DNA of 64,000 bases from assembly GCA_030523715.1 (NCBI GenBank), contig JAUNHY010000005.1, forward strand, positions 19,071 to 83,070, written 5' to 3'. Shown one piece after another: positions 57,401 through 64,000 of the stretch. How positions within the stretch are numbered: the stretch's first letter is position 1; every line of letters starts with the position of its first letter. The notes under the pieces are model-generated. The model was not told the DNA's origin. It saw nothing but the letters and a program-made list of their open reading frames with translations, and did no database searches. The stretch comes from Candidatus Saccharimonadota bacterium (lineage in GTDB: Bacteria > Patescibacteriota > Saccharimonadia > Saccharimonadales > Saccharimonadaceae). The translations under genes and the position numbers were made by a program.

Positions 57401-58995
57401 AACCTAGTTCTGTTCTTAAGAGCCTGGTTAAAGACGTTTTCAAGAGGTTTCTTCCATCTGAAGGAGACCTCATTTTTGTTGTTAATTTCTAGGTTCGTAA
57501 CCAATTTTCGTACTAACTGGTCCTTTTGCCATGAGTCGGCACTTTTCATCTTGTCAGCGAGGGAATCTAGCTGGTTCGTAAGTTCTTCCAGAATTTCTCG
57601 AACTTGGTCAGGATCGTAGATTTTGGCGCTAATATCGTCGCGTTCAGCTTGCAAAGCAGCTATCGTGTCGCGACATTCATTCATTTGCTCTTTGACGAGT
57701 TTCTTGGCTTCTTCTGGTGCATCTTTGCCTAGATCTATGAAAGCCTGCGCTAGCTCGCCCTGAGCGCGTTTCTTGGCCTTAATAGCGGCATTAACGCGTA
57801 GCTTTTCCTCAAGCAGCTCGTTATGGCGGACGTTAATATAGTCATTTAAGTTGTCGCGAAGCTCGTCGATCTCTTTCTTACCAAAATGTAGCGCTTCTAG
57901 TGTGTTATAGAAGTAGTCTAGGAAGACTTGCGCGCGGACGCTCTTTTGCTCGCGCTTGCATTCTGTATTACCGCAACGGAAGTATAGATATTTCTTGCCG
58001 GTGCGTGATTTAGAGCGTGCTACGTGCATAAAATTGCCACATTCGCCGCATCTCATGAGCTGGCGGAATGGAATGAAGGTTTTGTCGTCTATCGCCTTAA
58101 CAGAAGCCGAGATAACCTTCTTCAATTTACCGCGCTTCGCCTGGACTTCGCCGAATTGTTCTTCGGTTAGCATTGGCTTGAAGTTTGGTAGGATCTGGCG
58201 CAAGTCTACCTGTTGTCCAGCTTGCACAAGAATACCGTAGTAGAACGGATCGCTAAGGATCGCGCCAATCGTAGAATCACTATCATAAACATTAATGCGC
58301 TTTATGTTCTTATTCTTACGCGTTAGCTTCGTCATGCGGTGAACGTTGTTCTGGCGCCAGTAATCTATGATTTCTTGCTGAGAATGGCCCTCAAGATACA
58401 TCTCAAAGCCATGTTTGATATATTCAAAGTTATCGTCTGGCTCGTAATAGCCAGTTATTTCGCTACGGTTATAACCCCATTTTGGAATACCGCCAGATTT
58501 ACCCTGAGCGAGGTTAGAATCGACGCCGCGCTGTACGCTCTCTGACAAATGCTCGGAGTATTGTTTGGACATTGCAAACATGATGTTAAGAAGTAGCTTG
58601 CCGCTAGAATCGTTTGTGAATTCGAGCGTCGGGAATTTAAGGTCTTTAATCTTGCCGTTATCTACCATATCAACAATCATTCCAGCCTCGAGCGAGTTTC
58701 TCGCTAAGCGGTCTGGGTGCCACGCTAAAATGCCGTCGTATTTGCCGGCTTCTAGATCTTTTAACATCTTAGCAAAAACAGGTCGCCTTCCGGATATCTT
58801 TGCGGAATGCGACTCTTTAAGCGTGTCTACAACTACAATGCCTTTATTTTCGGCATAGTCTAAACAGTCTTTAATCTGATCAGGAAGAGACTTAGCCTGC
58901 GCGCCAACATCTTCAGATGATTTACGAGCATATAACACATAGCGGAGTAATGGTTTTTCTTCGCCGTTTGTTCCCAATACAGACTTGCTTTTCAT
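57379..58995 (-). CDS. large serine recombinase (site-specific integrase)
   Basis: 538 aa. Resolvase domain: RYVLYARKSSED with the catalytic Ser at about 26, YDGILAWHPDRLARN with the catalytic arginines; recombinase domain (about 160-290, GGIPKWGYNR); zinc ribbon with CGECGNFM...CGNTEC (about 335-365); a long coiled coil and C-terminal tail. The end (FGARDWT then TGA) is encoded by the antisense of tRNA-Leu. TATAAT (59008-59003) is 7 nt before the ATG: leaderless. It likely integrated the DNA to its right. Confidence 0.93.
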   Translation of the reverse strand: MKSKSVLGTNGEEKPLLRYVLYARKSSEDVGAQAKSLPDQIKDCLDYAENKGIVVVDTLKESHSAKISGRRPVFAKMLKDLEAGKYDGILAWHPDRLARNSLEAGMIVDMVDNGKIKDLKFPTLEFTNDSSGKLLLNIMFAMSKQYSEHLSESVQRGVDSNLAQGKSGGIPKWGYNRSEITGYYEPDDNFEYIKHGFEMYLEGHSQQEIIDYWRQNNVHRMTKLTRKNKNIKRINVYDSDSTIGAILSDPFYYGILVQAGQQVDLRQILPNFKPMLTEEQFGEVQAKRGKLKKVISASVKAIDDKTFIPFRQLMRCGECGNFMHVARSKSRTGKKYLYFRCGNTECKREQKSVRAQVFLDYFYNTLEALHFGKKEIDELRDNLNDYINVRHNELLEEKLRVNAAIKAKKRAQGELAQAFIDLGKDAPEEAKKLVKEQMNECRDTIAALQAERDDISAKIYDPDQVREILEELTNQLDSLADKMKSADSWQKDQLVRKLVTNLEINNKNEVSFRWKKPLENVFNQALKNRTRFGARDWT

Positions 58996-59051
58996 AGGAA
59001 TTATTATATCATATATCGGTTAAAAGAGGTAGCTTGGCGGCACTGGCCCAT

Positions 59052-59090
59052 AAAAAATCTCCGGTCGCGATTATGATCTAGCCGGAGATT
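59052..59090 (-). terminator. intrinsic terminator of the 47-aa gene
   Basis: Minus-strand stem AATCTCCGG / CCGGAGATT with a 17-nt loop, followed by TTTTTT. Confidence 0.75.
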
Positions 59091-59098
59091 GGTTTGTT

Positions 59099-59242
59099 TT
59101 AATAGTAAAATTCGACTTCGCCATTTTTGTTTACCGACTTCCATTGGTTCTGAGCGATACGCTCCGGTGTAACTTCAATGCTTTTTAGAAGACTGAGTAA
59201 TCCAGCGATAGCCGCGGACGTTTCTTTCTTTTCTTCGTCCAT
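59099..59242 (-). CDS. small 47-aa protein with a structured leader
   Basis: Reading frame MDEEKKETSAAIAGLLSLLKSIEVTPERIAQNQWKSVNKNGEVEFYY after GGAGCACCTT. Acidic-basic helix then a short aromatic ending. Not recognised. Supported as a gene by the ribosome-binding site, a promoter -10 at 59393-59398, and a terminator directly downstream. It lies on the element between the recombinase and the defence-like genes. Confidence 0.6.
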   Translation of the reverse strand: MDEEKKETSAAIAGLLSLLKSIEVTPERIAQNQWKSVNKNGEVEFYY

Positions 59243-59398
59243 AAGGTGCTCCTTGCGTAGCTCACGGGTATGAGCTCATAAGTGGCACAAATGCTCCGCA
59301 ATAAGCATTTATGCGTACAAACAAAAAATGCGCACATTTTCTGCCGCATTTTCTAGGGCTTCGAGAGCATCTCTAAACTCGAAGCTATTTCTATTATA
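59243..59398 (-). promoter_or_regulatory. promoter and structured 140-nt leader
   Basis: An extended -10 (GGTGCTATAAT, 59398-59393) starts a transcript near 59386 whose first 28 nt can fold into a hairpin with an 8-bp perfect stem GCTTCGAG/CTCGAAGC (59385-59358). Two more stems follow: AAATGC(T)/(A)GCATTT (59310-59289) and AGCTCA/TGAGCT (59276-59259), the last close to the ribosome-binding site. No known riboswitch was recognised. Confidence 0.45.
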
Positions 59399-59457
59399 GC
59401 ACCTTTATTCGGCTTTGATCTTGTAAAATCCGCAGAATAAGGTTAAATACGAACACT

Positions 59458-59757
59458 ATGAAGAAAGATGATAAATTAGCTTCTGCCGTTAAGCTTGTGA
59501 ACGAAGCTATTATGGCAGAATACAAGCGTCTAGAGGAGATATCTAAGACTGAAGAAGGCGAGCCGATTATGGTTGAAGGCGAAACGACGGCCGGCTATTT
59601 TTGCCAGCTCATGGTTGATCCGAAGGATGTAGCGAAGATTATGCTCGACTACAATTATCCGGTCTGGAGAGTCCTCGAGGAAGATGCGCCTGATGGTATG
59701 TGGGAAGAATTGGGCTATAAGTTTGGTTTAGCGCATGTTTGCTCGGTGGATCTATGA
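59458..59757 (+). CDS. hypothetical protein
   Basis: 99 aa, soluble: helical start (KLASAVKLVNEAIMAEYKRLEEISK) then ETTAGYFCQLMVDPKDVAKIMLDYNYPVWRVLEEDAPDGMWEELGYKFG. Not recognised. TTAAAT lies 9 nt before the ATG and no ribosome-binding site is seen, so it may be leaderless. It overlaps the following zinc-ribbon gene by 4 nt (ATGA). Confidence 0.7.
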   Translation: MKKDDKLASAVKLVNEAIMAEYKRLEEISKTEEGEPIMVEGETTAGYFCQLMVDPKDVAKIMLDYNYPVWRVLEEDAPDGMWEELGYKFGLAHVCSVDL

Positions 59758-59912
59758 AAGCTCGTCAAAAGCGCCACAAATGCCCTAAATGCGGCAAATA
59801 CTACACCGGTTATCCTGCGTTATCGCGCGAAGATAATAAGACTAAGATTTGTTCAAGATGCGGACTTAGAGAAGCATTAGTTAGCGTTATAGCCAAATTG
59901 CCTACTAAGTAA
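59754..59912 (+). CDS. small zinc-ribbon protein
   Basis: 52 aa: MKARQKRHKCPKCGKYYTGYP...KICSRCGLREALVSV. Two CxxC knuckles (10-13 and 33-36) form a zinc ribbon, with a basic start. It overlaps the previous gene by 4 nt (ATGA), so is coupled, and its last 36 nt overlap the convergent GIY-YIG gene. Short zinc ribbons of this sort are common on phages and integrated elements. Confidence 0.75.
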   Translation: MKARQKRHKCPKCGKYYTGYPALSREDNKTKICSRCGLREALVSVIAKLPTK

Positions 59913-60737
59913 GGCTTCCTTCCAATATGACTCTCTTGCGATAATGTATTCATCTGATACGTCGTCAGTAAACGTTTCTAATATTGAATATTGGAAGTTT
60001 TCTTGGATATAAGAAAGGCCTTTTTCTCTTACTAGTTTTTGGAGTTCAATATTCGGGTATTGCCCATTCTCGACTTCGTTTTTATCGTATCCGCTCGTTA
60101 GATAAGTAGTCCAGCGTCCGAGTATTCCGTCGGCGCCATATGCGGATCCGACATATTGCTTGCCGGTTTGTCTATCCGTAATTAGATAAACGCCTTTGCG
60201 TGATTTCAACGCAGTACGCCACTCGTCTGATAGTTCGATTTTCTTTTTTAGCTCTTTATATCCAACGGTCACGTTCTTGTAACCGGGGAACGCTTTTTCG
60301 CCAAGCCCTTTTTCTGGATTCCACAGTTCTATTACTTCGAGTTGATCTATAATCGTATTCGCCTTGACGATACCATTCTGAAAGTCTTTATGGAATTTTA
60401 CGACAAGTCTAAAATTATACTTTTTCGTTAAATATTCGGCCGTAGCCGGTTGCGCTAGGCCATTGTCTTTTATGACCTTTACAATACCAGTCATTAGCCA
60501 GTAATCATCACGAATACGAATAAAGCCAATCGCGATTACTCCTTCTCGAAACGAGATGGATGATTGGCGGTTGAAGACTAAATCTTCTAGATTAATCTTG
60601 TTTTGCTTCTCGGTGTCTTCAGCGTCTAGATTCGGATTGAAACCAATGCGGTCGCTAGGGACCATAAAACGAATCTTGGCATTATCTAGTTGCTCTTCGT
60701 CTAATTGAAGTATGTCGTTTAGTTTTATGGTATCCAT
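59877..60737 (-). CDS. GIY-YIG domain nuclease
   Basis: 286 aa. The GIY-YIG fold lies at about residues 180-275: KGVYLITDRQTGKQYVGSAYGADGILGRW supplies the GVY...YVG core and the arginine, and IIARESYWKEALLSRQFGYN holds the expected catalytic Glu. The N-terminal 170 residues are an unrecognised domain that may bind DNA or a partner. AAAGGA ribosome-binding site; it follows the HsdR-like gene by 15 nt and is likely co-transcribed. Confidence 0.85.
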   Translation of the reverse strand: MDTIKLNDILQLDEEQLDNAKIRFMVPSDRIGFNPNLDAEDTEKQNKINLEDLVFNRQSSISFREGVIAIGFIRIRDDYWLMTGIVKVIKDNGLAQPATAEYLTKKYNFRLVVKFHKDFQNGIVKANTIIDQLEVIELWNPEKGLGEKAFPGYKNVTVGYKELKKKIELSDEWRTALKSRKGVYLITDRQTGKQYVGSAYGADGILGRWTTYLTSGYDKNEVENGQYPNIELQKLVREKGLSYIQENFQYSILETFTDDVSDEYIIARESYWKEALLSRQFGYNAN

Positions 60738-60752
60738 ACAGTAATCCTTTCT

Positions 60753-63700
60753 TTAAGCAGCTATGGCGTCATGAAGAATTGAAACAGTATACTTGATCGG
60801 CTCAACATCACCGCCAAACAGCTCGTTCCAGTCAATAGATTTGAACGGATCGGATTCCAGCAAATCGGACAATTCGATATCGCCATTCTTCTGTACGTAT
60901 TTAACGATAACATTAATGAATTCTTGCTGTTTCGAATTAAGCTGATGAGCATTTAGGTATTCGCCGAACTTCTCGTTTACGGCTTCCTGATCAATGCCAA
61001 TCAAGCTACGCACGAATGCGGCCAAGCTTTTTCCATTTGCATTCTCGTTATATTCATCTTCTGAACCGAGGTCGAACCAGAGCAATTGTTTCAACTTGTC
61101 AGCATCTTTCTGGTCTAGCTTTTCGAGATTGCGAATCTTCTCAATCGTCGCATCGTCGCCATTCTTGGTGAGGTAGTCAATAACACGCTCCTTATAGGTG
61201 CGAATATCAATGACGGTACCGTCTGGTTGGAATTCTGGATCAATAAGTTCATCGGTTACGTCAATGTCGATAAGTCTGAGTTCGTCGCCAGTAATATACT
61301 TGATGAGTTCGCGGACAGAATCGCGTAGCCTTTCCAAATCTTTAACTTGTGGCTCCGTCCAGCTCGATTCGTCATAGAGTTCTTTAAGGTCGTCTTTCTT
61401 CGCTTCAACCTGCGGTATAGTCATCTTATTTTGAAGGAGATACTGTGCAATTTCGCGCACCTTCTTAATATCGGCAGTTGCGTAAGCGGGAGTATTCTTA
61501 AGAATAGCCCTTTGGATTCTCATCATCCTAATATCGAATGACAACGCCTTAAAGTCGGAATCAGCACCGCCTTCGATTAGCGGAGCGACAAAGGTCTTCA
61601 ATTCGTGAACATTTACCGGTGTTAGTGCCATCCAGGCTTTTTCGCTATTGTACTTATCGACATATTTTAGATTTTGACGAACAGCTATGCGATTCGTGCT
61701 TTTCTTTAGATCTTTAACGATATCGAGTAAGATTCTTACGGTCTTATTGCGATAGCTACTCAAGAATTCATCTTCTTGGCTCTCGAAGTCTTGAAGGCTA
61801 TAAGCAATCTCGGAACGTAATGCGAAGATTCTCTGCGAAAGAGAGATTTTATCGCCGCTACTTATGACTTCATTATGTTCGACTTGGAAGTATTCGAAGT
61901 TATCGCAGTAATCAAAAATGAGGAATTTCTTCTTGTCGTTGCCTGGGCCAAACAAATCAGGACAAAGACGCGTACCGCGTCCAATCATCTGGACGAACTT
62001 AATCTTCGAGCGTACTGGTTTAAAGAACATGAGATTCGATACGGCCGGAACGTCGATACCAGTATCGAGCATATCAACGGAAACGGCTACTCTAAATTCA
62101 TCGTCAGTGTCAAATTTAACGACCAGATCTTCGGCATAATTTACTGAGTAATCTACGAGTTGGCAGGTATTTGGCGGAAGGTGAGGATAGAATTTCTTAA
62201 ACTCATTCACGATCATCTCGGCGTGTTTGTGGTTGTATGCGAAAATAATCGTCTTGCCGATAGTTTCGCCGCCATTTACGCGGATACCTTTTTCCATCAA
62301 GTCTTCAATGACGCTACGGCAAGTGTCTTCATTGAAGATAGAGCGGAAGATAGCGTTCGCAGGAATTGTTAAATCTGGCGTTTCGCGATCGCCTTCAAGA
62401 AAATCATCCAATTGCTCGAGTTGATCTTCGTCCAATTCTTCGCGTTTAATGCCTTGCGTCATAATGCGAGAATGGCGATTTATTACTTCGTAGCCGACAA
62501 GATAATGCTCTTTGATTGCGTCTTCTAGCGGATAGTCAAACGTCGGTTCGCCAGATTCGCATTCAAAGATTCCGTATGTACTACTACCGACTTCGTCGCG
62601 CGGAGTTGCCGTAAAGCCAACAAGCAAGCTATCGAAGTAAGCAAAAATAGAAGCATAACGGTTGAAGATTGAACGGTGGGCCTCATCTACGATAATTAAA
62701 TCGAAACGGCCGGTTGAGAAATCTTTATCTTCGGCGTCGATGTAGTTGATCATCGTCTGATACGTACAGAACATCAAGCGAGCATTCATATCCTTATTCG
62801 CGTTTCCGCCTTCAGAAAGCTCGCAGATAGTCATATCTGGCAATAGCTTTGCGTAGTTGCGCTTAGCTTGTTTTACGAGTGAAGTGCGGTCGGCGAGGAA
62901 CAATACATTCTTAATCCAGCCGTTTCTAGCCAAGATATCGGTCAAAGCGATTGAAACACGCGTCTTACCAGTTCCGGTAGCCATAACAACCAGTCCGCGG
63001 CGATGACGTGCGTTAAAACGCTCACACATGCGTGTAAGTGCCATCTTTTGGTATGGACGACCGGCAATTTCGTCTTTTGCGGCCATATCAGTGATATTTC
63101 CGCGCGTACGGCGCTGAATCATGCGTTCAAGCTCTTCTAGCGTATGAAAAGCGGTAACTTTACGGTCTGGATATACGCCATCGATAACGTGCGTTTCGTA
63201 ACCGTTTGTATAGTAGATAACTGGCTTGTAGCCAAACTTTTCTTTTAATGATTCAGCATAGAGGTCTGCTTGGTGGCGACCAATTTGCGGATCCTTGGAA
63301 GTTTTCTTTGCTTCTACGACGGCCAAAGGCTTTCCGGCGCGGTCATATAGGACATAATCACAGTAGCCAACGCCAGCGTTATTCGGCATGTTGCCAACTT
63401 CGATTTCAATACCAGCTTTGCCTGGTAGCGCTACACCTTTTTGCATCAAAACATCCCAACCAGCTTCGCGAAGATACATGTCGATATAGGCGGCACGAGT
63501 TTCGGCTTCGGTGAAGAATTCTGGCGACTTGATTGGCTCAGGAGATTCGTTCCTATGATCGAGGAACTTGATAAAATTCTCGAGGTTGTCTACGGCAATT
63601 TTGACGTCTTTTTCGCGGACCGGCTGATTATGCTCGGCGCGAATGCCGATAATGCGAATAAAATGCAACGATTCAGTAACTTGATCGTCGTTAATGTAAT

Positions 63701-63884
63701 TCTTGATAGGAGAGCAGTCTATGAGCTCTAGGAGAGAATATTTCTTTTTCTTTTTTACGGACTTTTCTGGGGAGATTTGTTCCAATATTTCACGAAGAAC
63801 TAGGCGTGACGCCTTTGCTTTTTCTTCTTTCGTGGGTAGCGCTCGAATTAGTTCGAGTTTTCCCATATAGCCGCTCGCAAACAT
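60753..63884 (-). CDS. HsdR-like type I restriction helicase-nuclease
   Basis: About 1043 aa from ATG 63884. Order: N-terminal part, PD-(D/E)xK nuclease (CDYVLYDRAGKPLAVVEAKK: Asp, Glu-x-Lys), superfamily 2 helicase with Walker A MATGTGKTR, DEAHRS, TATPRD, motif V VDMLDTGIDVP and motif VI QMIGRGTRLC, then a helical C-terminal domain. This matches HsdR, the subunit that moves and cuts unmodified DNA. The start is uncertain: -10 TATAAT (63899-63894) is 9 nt before ATG 63884, while the frame stays open to the window edge. No hsdM or hsdS is in the window; they may lie further right. Confidence 0.88.
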   Translation of the reverse strand: MFASGYMGKLELIRALPTKEEKAKASRLVLREILEQISPEKSVKKKKKYSLLELIDCSPIKNYINDDQVTESLHFIRIIGIRAEHNQPVREKDVKIAVDNLENFIKFLDHRNESPEPIKSPEFFTEAETRAAYIDMYLREAGWDVLMQKGVALPGKAGIEIEVGNMPNNAGVGYCDYVLYDRAGKPLAVVEAKKTSKDPQIGRHQADLYAESLKEKFGYKPVIYYTNGYETHVIDGVYPDRKVTAFHTLEELERMIQRRTRGNITDMAAKDEIAGRPYQKMALTRMCERFNARHRRGLVVMATGTGKTRVSIALTDILARNGWIKNVLFLADRTSLVKQAKRNYAKLLPDMTICELSEGGNANKDMNARLMFCTYQTMINYIDAEDKDFSTGRFDLIIVDEAHRSIFNRYASIFAYFDSLLVGFTATPRDEVGSSTYGIFECESGEPTFDYPLEDAIKEHYLVGYEVINRHSRIMTQGIKREELDEDQLEQLDDFLEGDRETPDLTIPANAIFRSIFNEDTCRSVIEDLMEKGIRVNGGETIGKTIIFAYNHKHAEMIVNEFKKFYPHLPPNTCQLVDYSVNYAEDLVVKFDTDDEFRVAVSVDMLDTGIDVPAVSNLMFFKPVRSKIKFVQMIGRGTRLCPDLFGPGNDKKKFLIFDYCDNFEYFQVEHNEVISSGDKISLSQRIFALRSEIAYSLQDFESQEDEFLSSYRNKTVRILLDIVKDLKKSTNRIAVRQNLKYVDKYNSEKAWMALTPVNVHELKTFVAPLIEGGADSDFKALSFDIRMMRIQRAILKNTPAYATADIKKVREIAQYLLQNKMTIPQVEAKKDDLKELYDESSWTEPQVKDLERLRDSVRELIKYITGDELRLIDIDVTDELIDPEFQPDGTVIDIRTYKERVIDYLTKNGDDATIEKIRNLEKLDQKDADKLKQLLWFDLGSEDEYNENANGKSLAAFVRSLIGIDQEAVNEKFGEYLNAHQLNSKQQEFINVIVKYVQKNGDIELSDLLESDPFKSIDWNELFGGDVEPIKYTVSILHDAIAA

Positions 63885-64000
63885 ATTACTCATATTATAC
63901 CATAAACTGCATAAATTCATAAGGCTTATGATGCTGTTTTGAAGTGCAAATTTTGATTTGTCGACCTGTGCGACGAAGGTAGCAAATTGATTTTGCAATT

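Noticed and set aside
63885..63998. Extension of the HsdR-like protein to the window edge
   Set aside because: The extra 38 residues have no family similarity and contain the TATAAT promoter; the frame is probably open by chance, though an upstream gene end cannot be excluded.
1..64000. CRISPR arrays, rRNA genes, insertion sequences
   Set aside because: No regularly spaced direct repeats, no rRNA-like stretch and no transposase with terminal repeats were seen.

Overview
The window looks like a chromosomal segment of a small-genome bacterium of the Candidate Phyla Radiation (Patescibacteria), most likely a Candidatus Saccharibacteria (TM7) member. That placement is inference, resting on gene content: a two-gene Fe-S assembly system of the minimal SMS type, short compact proteins, a pilin-like protein fused to a C39-type peptidase, FemAB/Mur-like cell-wall genes, many hypothetical membrane proteins and no amino-acid or nucleotide biosynthesis. 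TGA is an ordinary stop codon here (it ends the genes at 16512, 37538, 40296 and 59757), which argues against the UGA=Gly code of Gracilibacteria/SR1.

Layout. 1-6.2 kb: the S10/spc ribosomal protein run on the minus strand (rpsJ, then rplC-rplD-rplW-rplB-rpsS-rplV-rpsC-rplP-rpmC-rpsQ-rplN), with an unrelated self-contained gene wedged between rpsJ and rplC. 6.2-17.2 kb: mostly single-gene units with their own promoters and terminators: a DUF3592-like membrane protein, a frameshifted mannose-1-phosphate guanylyltransferase, tuf, fusA, a GH13 glucosidase, a flotillin-like protein, rpsL-rpsG and a small alarmone-hydrolase-like HD protein. 17.2-30.9 kb: accessory and surface genes: two GrpB-family proteins, an arylsulfotransferase-like protein, an ABC-F ATPase, a CotH-like protein, the pilin/C39 fusion with its partner, tRNA-Gln, an acyltransferase-like protein and a glucan phosphorylase.

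30.9-41.3 kb: secE-nusG, rplK, cdsA, rplA, two membrane proteins, rpmG, then trxA-trxB and a remarkable acetyltransferase fused to two FtsK-gamma domains, a VanZ-like protein, smsC-smsB and tRNA-Thr. 41.3-52.7 kb (minus): parA-parB-frr with small membrane proteins, and a cell-envelope cluster (Mur ligase-like, alpha/beta hydrolase, FemAB, TMEM43-like, FemAB) preceded by two RNA methyltransferases. 52.7-57.4 kb: an AlkD-like protein, trigger factor, a FAD-linked oxidase and tRNA-Leu. 57.3 kb to the end: probable left end of an integrated element, with a large serine recombinase overlapping the 3' end of tRNA-Leu, small proteins, a GIY-YIG nuclease and an HsdR-like restriction helicase.

Two styles of gene expression are mixed. 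Many genes have a -10 hexamer only 6-10 nt before the ATG and no Shine-Dalgarno sequence, which predicts leaderless mRNAs; they often occur as divergent pairs. Others have a consensus -35/-10 pair with 17-bp spacing, a 50-150 nt leader, a strong GGAGG or AAAGGA ribosome-binding site and a strong intrinsic terminator, and stand alone between conserved genes.
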